Shown here piece by piece: positions 1-10,272 of a stretch of 64,000 nucleotides of DNA. Position 1 is the stretch's first letter. Each line of letters opens with the position of its first letter. Source of the DNA: Protea cynaroides (Eukaryota > Streptophyta > Magnoliopsida > Proteales > Proteaceae). Made by a program: the position numbers and the translations under genes. Under the pieces are notes generated by a model that was given only the letters and a program-made list of their open reading frames with translations, was not told where the DNA came from and ran no database searches. Location of the stretch: assembly GCA_028583415.1 (NCBI GenBank), contig CM053265.1, positions 38,583,597 through 38,647,596 of the forward strand, given 5' to 3'.

Positions 1-172
1 TCTCTGAATTCCTGTGAGGTGGGCCAGGTAAATTCGTCGGCACCTCTGGAACCTATTCCTCCTCCACTTCCGGACTTGGCTCTCTAACATGGTCTTGTTC
101 AACCTGTTCTTCCTCTAGGCGCATCCTGGCCTGATGACGCTTCCGACCCCTACGACTGTTTCCTCCCACCAT
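1..172 (-). pseudogene. TE1 gag, N-terminal fragment
   Basis: Gag is the capsid/nucleocapsid polyprotein of the retrotransposon. Only the first 57 codons are in the window. They match the start of TE2 and TE3 gag: a basic N-terminus (MVGGNSRRGRKRHQAR), then an acidic Glu-rich stretch, then TNLPGPPH. An in-frame TAG at 53-55 replaces the CAG seen at the same place in TE3, so the copy is broken. The ATG (170-172) lies 21 nt after an acceptor-like AG (exon from 193). Confidence 0.8.
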
Positions 173-651
173 CTCAAACTATTCTGTTTGGATCTAAGAA
201 GAAGACATAACACGTGAGAACCACAATAATAGTAGTGTTAGTCTTGAATAATACAAGGGGAAATAGTCGAGAAGTAAAATTTCAATTTACACAATTTTAA
301 AAAAAAAATTAGAAAATTTTCTAACTTTTCTGGTGCATACTGGTCGCAACATACCGGTAGCACCTCTGTATACAGGGTTGCGACCGGTATAGTCGGCCGG
401 TCAGAATTAAAATTCTGATCGAGACATAGCGGTCGCACCTCTGGGGAGATACCGATCGACCGGTATAGTCAAAACCGTCGACCGGTATGCCCAGATTGGC
501 TTTAAAATCGCGAAAAAGTGAGAAATTTCTCACTTTTTCATTCTTCTTTCTCTCCGGTGGCGATTTTCCTCTGGGTTTCGAGTTTCTACAGTCCGACCGG
601 TGCTATTTGAAGTTGATTCCTTCCATTCAAGACCTAGCACATCGTCTCTAG
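173..651. promoter_or_regulatory. TE1 divergent promoter region between gag (-) and antisense gene (+), with motif array
   Basis: This leader separates two genes that point away from each other. Positions about 328-494 hold a cluster of the word ATACCGGTCG and its reverse complement CGACCGGTAT, some fused into the palindrome ACCGGTCGACCGGT or degenerate forms. The same word is clustered in this element's U3 (4820-4865) and in its first LTR intron (4116-4275). The non-coding first exon of the antisense gene ends at 651 with a GT donor (CTAG|GTAGGT). Promoter function is inferred from position. Confidence 0.5.
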
Positions 652-1093
652 GTAGGTCTCTTCCCTCTCTCTCATGTTTTTACAAATTTTCCATATCGTT
701 TATATGTAGAATTTTAGGTTTTCATTGTTCGAGATGTTTCAACAGTAGGAACTCTTTTCCTTTGGCTTGGAAAGGGTTTAGGGACCCCCAAGAGTAAAAG
801 CCCTCAACAAATTTGGGGTTTCACCAAACGGTTTGATAGAAAATCGAATTTTTCACCCTTTTGACCTAGGTTTTTCAAAATTTTCGAAAATTCTTGATTT
901 TTCTTAATTTCTTGAAATTGCTTATTGTATTTGCCTGTGATTGGTTTGTTGAAGAGTGTGGGGGTTACGTAAGTCCTCCTCCCCATGTTTTTGTGTGAGT
1001 TCAAGGCTTTTTCTTGAATTACAGTCGTTATGCTGTCGAAATTTCGACAAACTCTAACCTTTTCATCTTATTTTCTTTTGTTTTGCAGTTTAA

Positions 1094-2338
1094 AAGGCTC
1101 CTCGACGTGCCCTTGGGAAACGTCCTCACGGCTCGAGCTCACGTGCCCCCCAACCACCAGTTCCCCAGCTTGACGAGCACTGGTTTCATTCCATAGAGGC
1201 ACAAGCTCGGTTCCCGTGGTTCGATAACAAAAGCATTGAATCCGAGCGTCGAGTTAACTTGGAGCAATTAGACCGGTTCGACGTACGAGCGGCGTTCGAC
1301 AGGCTTGCTTGGTTGCCCGTCATTTCTTACACCGACACCACCCGTCCTAATCTGGTTAAGCATTTCTTTGCTAACCTGGAGCTGCACGGAGATGTTAACA
1401 ATCCCAACCAAGGTAGGGATTTACGCATCTCTAGCTATGTCTGGGGTGTTCCCATTTCCTTTAACACCCACCAGCTGGCCGACCTTCTAGGGGTTCCAAA
1501 TGATGGAGACCTAGTCTATTGCCCTCCCAAAGCGAAGGGCTAACTGACTGAGGACCTGCGCCAGGAGATAGCCCATCAGATACTGAACCCTGGAGCTCCT
1601 ATGAAGGCGGCTAGCCTGAGACCTATACCTCGGGTCTACAGTCGCATCATTCAACACAACATCGTTCCCCAGAGCGGCCATTATAGTGAGTTATCCCAGC
1701 TCACTCAGTACATTACTTATTGCGTCTGCACTGAGGAGCGGGTCTCTCTCCCATATCTTATCATTAGGACCATGCATCAGGCGACCCTGGCCGATCAGGC
1801 CAGTAACCTTCCCTACGGTCGTCTCATTACCTCCTTGCTACGTCGTCTAGGCGTGAGCATGAGAGGCGAGGTGACCGTTGAGGATACTATGACGTCCGAC
1901 ATAGACTGGGACGCCATTCAGAGGATGCAGATGGTTGATCTGCCAGTTAGCGATGACGAGTTGGAGGCTCGCCCTCGCCCACTTGGGAGGGTAGCAGCCA
2001 CGGCGGTAGCAACAGCAGCAGCCAATGCGGCCTATGCAACCGAGCTCGAGCGGGATGATGACGAGGATAGGGCCGAGGGTGTACCAGTGTTAGCTCCACA
2101 ACCTACACCAGCAGCACCACCATCTACCTCTACCGCTGGACCATCTCAGCCTCCCTCCGACACCAAGATGGGTATGATTATGGAGATCAGGGACACTCAG
2201 CGTGAGATGAGCCACGACTTGGCGCAGCTTGGCTCGCTGTCTCGAGTCACACAGGATCAGGTGCACTGGCTCAGGGTTGCTTACGAGCGAGACTATGATA
2301 TAACAGACCCTATTCCTCCCAGGCCCCCTACCCCATGA
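1094..2338 (+). pseudogene. TE1 antisense accessory gene (plant-transposon-protein domain), broken
   Basis: The gene lies on the opposite strand to TE1 gag-pol. It has a 5' intron 652-1088 (GT...TTTTGCAG) and one coding exon. The protein would be about 414 residues: a conserved N-terminal domain (for example FDVRA, TRPNLVKHF, HQLADLLGVP, IIQHNIVPQSGHY), then an acidic Pro/Ala-rich linker, then a C-terminal helix (EIRDTQREMSHDLAQL). This resembles the 'putative plant transposon protein' family of unknown function. Two breaks are visible: the start codon position reads AAG (1094-1096; TE3 has ATG there), and there is a TAA at 1541-1543. The rest stays open to the TGA at 2336-2338. Confidence 0.75.
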
Positions 2339-2658
2339 TTGTCCCTCTTTATTTTCTCCTCATTTGCATATGACTGTTTATATAACAGGGTAACTAACCG
2401 GTTTGTGGACTGTACCCTGTAGCACTACTTCATTTGATACTTGTTTTCTTATTTAATGAAAGTTTTCATGTTTCACCTAACTAGTGTATGTGCACATGTT
2501 AAGTTTCATATTTAGAATAATACATTATTCTCTTTCTTAGTCAGTCTCAGGTATCAAACAATGCTTAGAGTGTGTTTGTATTAAAAAATTTTAATATTTC
2601 CTAACTCAGTTCATCGACTTAGTTAGGTGCAATATGGTCTGTTGGACAGAGCCCGATG
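2339..2658. other. TE1 leader between antisense gene and primer site
   Basis: I see no gene here. It is AT-rich, lies just after the antisense-gene stop, and probably holds that gene's 3' UTR and polyadenylation signal (AATGAAAG-like words near 2455). Homologous stretches occur at 9996-10272 (TE3), 19041-19351 (TE4) and, diverged, 36860-37125 (TE5). Confidence 0.5.
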
Positions 2659-2670
2659 GCTCTGATACCA
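2659..2670 (-). other. TE1 primer-binding site, initiator Met-tRNA
   Basis: The minus strand reads TGGTATCAGAGC, complementary to the 3' end of plant initiator Met-tRNA. It sits three bases inside the 5' LTR border. The same 12-mer occurs in TE3 and TE5, with one change in TE4 and TE7. Confidence 0.9.
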
Positions 2671-2673
2671 AGT

Positions 2674-5011
2674 TGTCACACCCCAATTCTAATCCAACCA
2701 GAATGGTGTGAGTGAACCGTCATTGAACCAACGGTTCACACTAGGATCTCGAATAGGCCGTGTCCACTCATACAAACCATTACACATAACCACAATCAGA
2801 ATATAAATATACAGCGGAAGACATTAAATAGAATGAACTGAGTATCTATTGATAAATTAAATAAAATATCTAATTACTCAAATTTAAACACATAAAATAA
2901 TATCTTTTACATCTCTTAATATCAACCAAAAATAACTAAAACAACTAAATAAAAATCTCATCAAAGGTACACGCAGAAAGGGCACTCGCACGAAGCGTCA
3001 TGCTCGTCCTCTCCTGCCTGCACACTCAAAGCAGCAACGTCACCATACGCCGGAGCGTTCACATAATCGTCCACAGTGTAACCTGCATCAACATCTAAAA
3101 CAATGTGTACACAAAGGGTGAGCTCACAACTTAGCTCAGTAAGACAATCAGACAGTTTCACAATATTATGCATGAGTAACAATCATTTTATGCTGTGGTC
3201 TGGTTTTAAGTTTGCAATGTGCTATAGAAAGGTTTAGTGGCCCCCGCACCTCTATACACGAGTGTGTGGCACCTCATGGATCACACCGCCATCGGCCCAC
3301 ATGCACCCATCATGGAATAGAGATAGAGCTAAGATACCCACGTACCTCCCCTGATACTCTACCCATACCAGTACCTAAGCCCCTACTGGCCAGGGCTCGC
3401 AAACTGGGCTCGCAACTAACCAATCCTATATGTCATCAATGTATGCTCTATCCCAACACAGCCGTCTACGGCATAGAGATAGAGCTAAGGCATTCCCACA
3501 CCTCCCTTGATGCCCTATGCGCAACTAACCCACTAGGATAGATACATAACGCAGGTAGACCCTATCACAACATAACTCCCTACGGCATAGAGATAGAGCT
3601 AAAGCATCGTGGACAAGCCAGCGTCGACCTCGGAGACCACAGTGTCATATAACAATGGTCAGGCCAACATCAATATCGGAGACCACCGTACCACAACCTT
3701 CTCCTGATGCCCCACCCGTACCAAGCATGTTAAGACAGAATACTACAAAAGGTGCTAGTGTGAGGAGCAATCCCAGGCCCATGCCCCACCCCACATACTA
3801 ACGAAAATAATCCCATGCTTAACAATCACATTCTAACAATGCATGAACAGTAATAATAAATGAAATTAAAAGATGGCATGTGAATATGCACAAACATCAC
3901 ATCAGATCTAATCAGGTGGTTAACATTGATTTACTGTCCATTAATTACTAGGTTTAGGTCAGATTTCCTTACCTGACACTCGTTCGATAACTTGCTCCAC
4001 GTCGCAAGATCCAAACGATATGTCACAAAGTCCTACAATATTATTAAGGTTTCATTAGAATATTTTTCTTAGGGTTTCATGTTGGTCGAAAACCAACAAA
4101 GTTACAAAAAATACACTCACAGAGGTGACCGGTGGCAAGTACCGGTCGCAGCTCTGTGGGAAAGACTGGCGACCGGTATGGTCAGCCGGTCCCCACAGAC
4201 CAGCCTCCCGAGGGATACCGGTGGCAACATACCGGTCGCACCATGTGCAACCGGTATAGTCGACCGGTATGTCTCCGGAAGACCATACATGGGTTTTCGA
4301 CTGCCGTCGATCATCCTTCACGAATTTCCAAGGTTTCTCCTATCCATTCTAAGTCTAAACTTGGAGTTAGAGTTATCCCCAACTCATTCAAGTCTCGTTT
4401 CGATGAATATCATCTCGAAACTCGAATTTAGGGTTTGACGGCAACTTAGGGTTTATTGGCCAAATTAGGGTTTTAGATCAATACCTACTTAGCATGGTAT
4501 TGACCCACCCACACAACTAACATAGGATAAGAAGAATAGTTAAAACACTTACTGTTGACTGGCATAGCGTGAGCTTCGTCGAACGGTAATGGCGGCACCT
4601 TCTTCTTCTTCCTAGCTCCTTCTCCTTTCCAACCTCTTTCTTTTCTCTAGGGTTTGCGAGAGACAATGGAAAGGATTTGAGGAGGCTTAAGGGTGTATTT
4701 ATAGGCTAGATTTAGGGTTTAGTAACCCTACTAGGATTAGCAAACTTCTAGGATTCGAAATCAGGAAAATGGGACCCGCAGAGACCAATTCCCAGATCCC
4801 CGCACTTAGCTGCGCAGGCCATACCGGTCGACCGGTACCAAGACCGGTACCATCGACCGGTCAACATAAAATGATGACTATTTGGTCGTCTTTGGTCCGA
4901 TTTCATACCTGTTTGTCATACGCTTGTCCCGTCTGGCCCGGTGATGATCGAAAGACCTGCTATGACACAAAACCAACGTTTAGACCGGGTTTACGGAGTA
5001 CGGGTCTTACA
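2674..5011 (-). repeat. TE1 5' LTR (2338 bp)
   Basis: On the minus strand it starts TGTAAGACCC and ends GGGGTGTGACA. The TATA box is TATAAATA at 4696-4703, so U3 is only about 310 bp and R-U5 about 2 kb. The leader carries splice-like borders: exon 1 ends CAACA|GTAAGTG (near 4555), exon 2 is 3973-4032 (60 nt, GTAG| to |GTAAGG), and exon 3 starts at 3094. Motif arrays (ATACCGGTCG type) lie in U3 (4820-4865) and in intron 1 (4116-4275). Confidence 0.9.
2961..3094 (-). CDS. TE1 LTR exon 3, conserved Cys-rich C-terminal reading frame
   Basis: A 134-nt open stretch follows an acceptor-like TTTTAG. It encodes DVDAGYTVDDY near its start and HDASCECPFCVYL then stop at its end. The same frame, with the same length to within 3 nt, occurs in all eight LTR copies or parts here, including two otherwise unalignable families (TE5, TE7). 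Joined to exon 2 (3973-4032) and exon 1 the frame stays open, but I find no conserved ATG. It could be a C-terminal exon, a non-AUG product or an upstream ORF. The function is unknown. Confidence 0.45.
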
Positions 5012-5012
5012 A

Positions 5013-5025
5013 CTCCCCTACCCTT
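5013..5025 (-). other. Polypurine tract abutting the TE1 LTR
   Basis: The minus strand reads AAGGGTAGGGGAG, one base outside the LTR start. A polypurine tract normally precedes a 3' LTR, yet this LTR also has a primer site on its other flank. About 35 further bases to the right match the pre-LTR sequence seen at TE2's 3' end (43311-43342). Confidence 0.75.
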
Positions 5026-5089
5026 AAAAGAAATTTTGTCCCGAAATTTGCATGTAGGTTTCACACGCACACTTCATGAAAACCAAACA

Positions 5090-5852
5090 TAGAAGAAAAC
5101 AACAAGAAATTTAGAAAATTTAAGAAAAATCGATTTTTTTGTCAAAACCTAGGTCAAAACTAGAAAAAAATTGATTTTTCCTAAAACCTTTCGGTGGAAC
5201 CTCAAATTAGTTGAGGGCTTTTGCTCTTAGGGGTCCCTAAACCCTTTCTAAACTGAAGGAAAAGAGTTCCTACGGTTAAAATCTTCCAATCAAAGAAAAC
5301 CATAGTTTTTAAGCTTAAAACGATAGAGAAACGATGTAAAATTTGGTATGGAAGGAAGAAGCTTACCTGGAGGCGATGTTCTAAGTCTTGATCGGAAGAA
5401 GATGACTTCTAGGATCACCGATCGGACTGTAGCAACTCAGGAGTTAGAGAGGAATCGCCACCGGAGAAGAGAAAGAAGGGAAAAGTGAGAAAAAAACTCA
5501 CTTTTTCACGATTTTAAAGAGATTTTGGGCATACCGGTCGATGGTTTTGCCCATACCGGTCGATCGGTACCCCCTGGTATAGTCGACCGCTATCTCTCAG
5601 TCAGATGGAAAATTTTGACCGGTCGACTATACTGGTCGCACCATACTATACAGTGTAGCGACCGGTATGTTGCGACCGGTCAGCTATATGTGACCCAAAA
5701 AAATTTGGAAAAAATAAATTTTTAAAAATTGAATTTTGAGATTCCATTTTGACTATTCGCTTTGCAATTGTTAAGGACTAGCACTATTATGATTATTCGA
5801 CTGTACCATATGTGTTATGTCTTCTTCTCAGATCCAAACAGACTAATCTGAG
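5090..5852. promoter_or_regulatory. TE2 leader with motif array; remnant of antisense-gene exon 1
   Basis: Positions 5527-5690 carry the ATACCGGTCG / CGACCGGTAT array. On the minus strand the antisense gene's first-exon donor is still present (CTCCAG|GTAAGC, GT at 5366-5365), but the acceptor and coding exon are deleted. An acceptor CTTCTTCTCAG ends at 5831, 21 nt before the gag ATG. Confidence 0.5.
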
Positions 5853-7139
5853 ATGGTAGGCGGAAATGGCCGTAGAGGCTCACGAAAGCGTCACCACTCT
5901 AGGGTGTGCCAAACTGAGGAAAATGTGGAAACTGGATATGTTGAAGAGCAAAACCAGAACCTGGAAAGTGGAGAAGGGCAGATCCCTAGGGCACCGACAA
6001 ACTTGCCAGGCCCTCCTCATACTAACTCGAAGACGATTGTCACAAATTTGGTTTATCAGATGGAAGCTCAGCAGAAGACGTTCTTGGATGAGATGCTGAA
6101 GATGTTCAGGCCACCAGGATATATCCCCACAGAGGTCACACCTGAACATAAGGGAAATAACACCACACTGTCAAGGGATGGTAGCTATAGGCCAATGGGC
6201 CAAGGACATAATCTACAACCACCACACCAATTTCCATCATCGTCTACCTATCAAGGAGCCTACCCGTACCCACCACCATGGTACGGAATGAATGCACAGC
6301 GGCAGAATGACCTAAGCCGAGTAGTGGATAGGTTTTTGAAGATGAAACCCCCTACATTCACAGGGAAGCCAGGGAAACCACTGTGGCCGGCACAGTGGGT
6401 TGCTGATATGGAAAAGAATTTTTGTCTGATGACATGTACTGAGGATGAAAAGGTGTTGTTTGCTACGCACATGCTAAAAGAGGATGCAAACGCTTGGTGG
6501 AATTCTACACGGGAATATTTGGAGACAATGCACACTCAGATTGATTGGGCAGTATTCAAGGGAGCCTTCTTTGATAAATATTTTCCGAAGAGCTTTAGAG
6601 ATCAGATGGAGAAGGAATTCCTCAACCTACAGCAGTCTTAGTCTACTGTGGATGCTTACCAGCAAAGGTACGAAGAGCTATTTTTCTTTGCACCGGCAAG
6701 CATGCAAGAAGAAAAAACCAAGACCCGTAGGTTCACCATGGGACTGTGTGGAAGCATTAGAGAGCATATCTTGGATCTGGAGAGAAAGGTATATAATGAG
6801 GCTGTACAGGTTGCCAGAGTGATTGAATCAAGTCAAAAGGACAGTTTCTTTGCTCAGAACAGGGGACTGAAGAGACCAGCTACTGAGATGTCAGGTGGCG
6901 GTAATAATAGACCATTCCGCCCATACAGGGCTTAGTCCACCTGGTGCCTGTAAGAAACACTACTGCACCACCACCGCCACAGTTCGCTGGACAAAATCTG
7001 AACATTAAATGTTTCAACTGCGAGCAACCAGGTCATATTGCAAAGACCTGCACTCTACCTAGGAAGCAACCTCTACCGCAAGGAAAGGTATTTGCAGTCA
7101 CCAATGAAGAGGTAGCCGCATCACCTAATGTGGTCACTG
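5853..7139 (+). pseudogene. TE2 gag, broken
   Basis: The Gag polyprotein starts at ATG 5853 (MVGGNGRRGSRKRHH). It has a retrotransposon gag core (RFLKMKPPTFTGKPGKPLW, then AQWVADMEKNF and AWWNSTREYLE) and ends in a CCHC zinc knuckle CFNCEQPGHIAKTC near 7010-7055, which binds RNA. Breaks are TAG at 6639-6641 (TE4 has CAG), TAG at 6933-6935 (TE3 has CAG), and a one-base frameshift between 6935 and 6944. The exon ends with the first base of a Gly codon at 7139, just before the gag/protease intron. Confidence 0.85.
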
Positions 7140-7219
7140 GTATGATCATTTCCCTTCCTGTTTAGCTTACTATTTTATTGTGTGTGAGCATATAGAACTA
7201 AGGGATGATTAAATTTCAG
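7140..7219 (+). other. TE2 intron between gag and protease (80 nt)
   Basis: The intron begins GTATGA and ends TTTCAG. Removing it joins VVT-G to the protease frame (TVNIAGIPARVLFDSG) in phase. Left in, translation meets a TAG about nine codons in. Equivalent introns at the same codon are present in TE3, TE4 and TE5. Confidence 0.75.
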
Positions 7220-7694
7220 GCACTGTAAATATAGCTGGTATACCTGCCAGAGTACTCTTTGACTCTGGGGCCACGCACTCCTTCGTTTCTATTTCTTTCG
7301 GGAAGCGAATGGAATTACCTGTCAACTATCTAAACCCAATCTTGATAGTTCACTCCCCACTAGGAGTCGAAGTGGAGTTGAACGAATATTTTGAACCTTG
7401 TACAGTTAGCATTGACGGCCGAGATTTAGAAGCTAATCTGGTTCAACTCGAGATGGCAGACTTTGACATCATCTTGGGAATGGATTGGTTAGGCCAGCAT
7501 TCAGCCAGCTTATTATGTGGTGAAAAGAAGCTTATGCTTAAAGACGAGAAAGGAAAAGAGTTTAGCTTCACTGAGACCAAGTTACCCAGGAAGCGGAAGC
7601 TGATTCTATTTGCCCTAAAAGCTAAGAGATGCTTAGAGAAGGGAGGAGTGGGGTACCCAGTGTCTGTGGTCGAAATCATTGCTGAGGTGCCAAG
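7220..7694 (+). pseudogene. TE2 protease and start of RT linker, interrupted by TE3
   Basis: This is the aspartic protease of the Gag-Pol polyprotein. The active-site motif is LFDSGATHSF (about 7255-7285) and a second conserved part is ILGMDWL. The frame runs open to 7694, where TE3 inserted within a Pro-Arg codon pair (CCA AG|G). The continuation starts at 40289. Confidence 0.85.
7690..7694 (+). repeat. TE3 target-site duplication, left copy (CCAAG)
   Basis: CCAAG directly precedes the TE3 5' LTR and is repeated at 40284-40288 directly after its 3' LTR. A five-base duplication is typical of Ty3/gypsy integrase. Confidence 0.9.
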
Positions 7695-9980
7695 TGTAAG
7701 ACCCGCACTCCGTAAACCCGGTCTAAACCTTGGTTTTGTGTCGTAGCAGGTCTTTCGATCATTACCGGGCCAGACGGGATGAGCGGATGACAAACAGGTA
7801 CGAAATTGGACCAAAGACGATCAAATCAACATGATTTTATGTTGACCGGTCGATGGTACCGGTCTTGGTACTGGTCGACCGGTCAGCTCTGCGCAGCTGA
7901 GTGCAGAGATCCAGAATTTGATCTCTGTGGGTCCCATTTTCCTAAACCCTAATGCCTGAACCTTCCTAATCTTAATAGGGCTACTAAACCCTAATGTTAG
8001 CCTATAAATACACCCTTAAACCTCCTCAAATACTTTCCATTATCTCTCACAAACTCTAGAGAAGAGAATGAGGTTGGAAAGGAGAAGGAGCTAGGAAGAA
8101 GAAGAAGGTGCCGCCATTACCGTTCGACGACGCTCACGTTACGCCAGTCAACGGTAAGTGTTTTAATCATTCTTCTTACTCTATGACCCTATGATAGTTG
8201 TGTGGGTGGATCAATACCATGCAAAGTAGGTATTGATCTAAAACCCTAAATTGGATATTAAACCCTAAGTTGCCGTCAAACCCTAGGTTCGAGTTTCGAG
8301 ATGATATTCGTCGAAACGAAACTTGAATGAGTTGGGGATTACTCTAACTCAAAGCTCAGACTTAGAATGAATAGGTGAAACCCTGGAAATCCATGGAGGA
8401 TGATCGACGGCAGTCGAAAAACCCATGTATGGTCTTCCGAAGTCATACCGGTCGACTATACCGGTTGCACACAGTGCGGTCGGTATGTTGCCACCGGTAT
8501 CTTCCGGGAGGTTGGTCTGTGGGGACCGGCTGACCATACTGGTCGTCAGTCTTCCCCACAGAGCTGCGATTGGTACATGCCACCGGTCAGCTCTGTGAGG
8601 GTATTTTGTAACTTTGTTGGTTTCTGACCAACATGAAACCCTAAGAAAACTATTCTAATGAAACCCTAATAATATTGTAGGACTTTGTGATTTTCCGTTT
8701 GGATCTTGCGACGTGGAGCAAGCTAACAAACGAGCGTCAGGTAAGGGAATCTGACATAAACCTAATAATTAATGGACAGTAAGTCGATGTTAATCACCTG
8801 ATTATATATGACGTAATGTTTGTGCATATTCACATGCCATCCTTTACTTTCAATTATTATTATTGTTCATGCATTGATAGGATGTGATTGTTATGCATGT
8901 GATTGTTTTCGTTAGTGTGTGGAGTGGGACATGGGCCTGGGATCGCTCCTCACACTAGCACCTTTGTAGTATTTTGTCTTAACATGCTTGGTACGGGTGG
9001 GGCATCAGGGGAAGGTCGTGGTACGGTGGTCTCCGATGTTGATGTTGGCCTGGCCATGGTTATGTGGCATTTTGGTCTCCGAGGTCGACGTTGGCTTATC
9101 CACGATGCTTTAGCTCTATCTCTATGCCGTAGGGAGTTATGTTGGGGTAGGGTCTACCTGCGTATTGTTTCTATCCTAGTGGGTTAGTTGCGGATAGGGC
9201 ATCAGGGGAGGTGTGGGAATGCCTTAGCTCTATCTCTATGCCGTAAACGGTTGTGCTGGGATAGAGCATACATTGATGACATATAGGACTGGTTAGTTGC
9301 GAGCCCTGGCCAGTAGGGGCTTAGGTACTAGTATGGGTAGAGCATCAGGGGAGGTACGGGGGTATCTTAGCTCTATCTCTATTCCATGATGGGTGCATGT
9401 GGGCCAATGGGGGTGTGATCCATGAGGTTCCACACACTCGTGTATAGAGGTGCGGGGGCCACCAAACCTTTCTATAGTACATTGCAAACTTAAAACCAGA
9501 CCACAACGTAAAATGATTGATTACTCATGCATAATATTGTGAAACTGTCTTATTGTCTTACTGAGCTAAGCTGTGAGCTCACCCTTTGTATATATACATG
9601 TTTTTAGATGTTGATGCAGGTTACACTGTGGATGACTACATGACCGCTCCGGCTTATGGTGGTGTTGCTGCGTTGGATGTACAGGCAGGAGAGGACGAGC
9701 ATGACGCTTCATGCGAGTGCCCTTTCTGTGTACCTTTGATTGGTTTTATTTATTTATTTTAGTTATTTTTTATTGACTTTTAAAGAGATGTTAGGATATC
9801 ACATTATATGTTTGAATTTGAATAATTGGATATTTTATTTAAATTTATCAATAGATTCTCAGTTCATTTATTTAAAGACTTCCACTGTATTATTTATATT
9901 CTGATTGTGGTTATGTGTAACATGGGTTCAATGACGGTTCACTCACACCATTCTGGTTGGATCGGAATTGGGGTGTGACA
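7695..9980 (+). repeat. TE3 5' LTR (2286 bp)
   Basis: The borders are TG...CA. The TATA box is TATAAATA at 8003-8010, so transcription should start near 8035-8045. Splice-like features in R-U5: donor ACG|GTAAGT at 8154; exon 2 at 8681-8740 (60 nt, TTGTAG| to CAG|GTAAGG); exon 3 from 9608. ATACCGGTCG-type arrays lie in U3 (7842-7890) and intron 1 (8443-8602). It is about 2% shorter than the TE1 and TE4 LTRs. Confidence 0.9.
9608..9762 (+). CDS. TE3 5' LTR exon 3, Cys-rich frame (end shifted)
   Basis: The frame follows TTTTTAG and contains the conserved GYTVDDYM and HDASCECPFCV. A two-base loss near 9728 changes the last residues and delays the stop to 9760-9762. See the TE1 copy (2961-3094) for interpretation. 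Confidence 0.4.
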
Positions 9981-9983
9981 ACT

Positions 9984-9995
9984 TGGTATCAGAGC
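9984..9995 (+). other. TE3 primer-binding site, initiator Met-tRNA
   Basis: TGGTATCAGAGC lies three bases after the 5' LTR end and matches the 3' end of initiator Met-tRNA (reverse complement). Confidence 0.92.
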
Positions 9996-10272
9996 CCTCG
10001 GGCTCTGTCCAACAAACCATATTGCACTTAACTAAGTCGATGAACTGAGTTAGGAAAAATTTAAAAATTTTAATACAAACACACCCTAAGCATTGTTTGA
10101 TACCTGAGACGAACTAAGAAAGAGCATAATGTACTGTATTAAATATGAAATTTAATAATACATATGCACTAGTTAGGGTAAACCAAAAAGACTTTCAAGA
10201 AAAGGGTATCAAATGAAATAGTGCTACAGGGTACAGTCCACAAACCGGACAGTTACCCTATTATATAAATAG

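Larger units (their letters stand above)
1..5011 (-). mobile_element. TE1, Tekay/Del-type LTR retrotransposon, 5' part (runs off left edge)
   Basis: The element reads right to left: 5' LTR (2674-5011), primer site (2659-2670), leader with an antisense gene on the + strand (1094-2338), then the start of gag (172 down to 1). The rest of gag, pol and the 3' LTR lie outside the window. The order matches TE3 and TE4 and, with another sequence family, TE5. The DNA just right of the LTR (5012 to about 5060) still looks like the 3' end of an element (polypurine tract), so the LTR has internal-type sequence on both sides. Confidence 0.85.
5061..7694 (+). mobile_element. TE2, Tekay/Del-type LTR retrotransposon, 5' half (continues at 40289-45643)
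   Basis: This half holds the leader, gag and protease start of a plus-strand element whose pol, chromodomain and 3' LTR continue after the TE3 insertion. The 5' LTR, primer site and main exon of the antisense gene are missing: homology to the TE3 leader begins only near 5090, next to the TE1 LTR/polypurine tract. The break at 7690-7694 (CCAAG) is repeated at 40284-40288, and the reading frame is exactly restored across it. Confidence 0.85.

Noticed and set aside
4769..5092. 107-codon + strand frame across the TE1 LTR end
   Set aside because: It spans the LTR border and polypurine tract of a minus-strand element; a chance frame.
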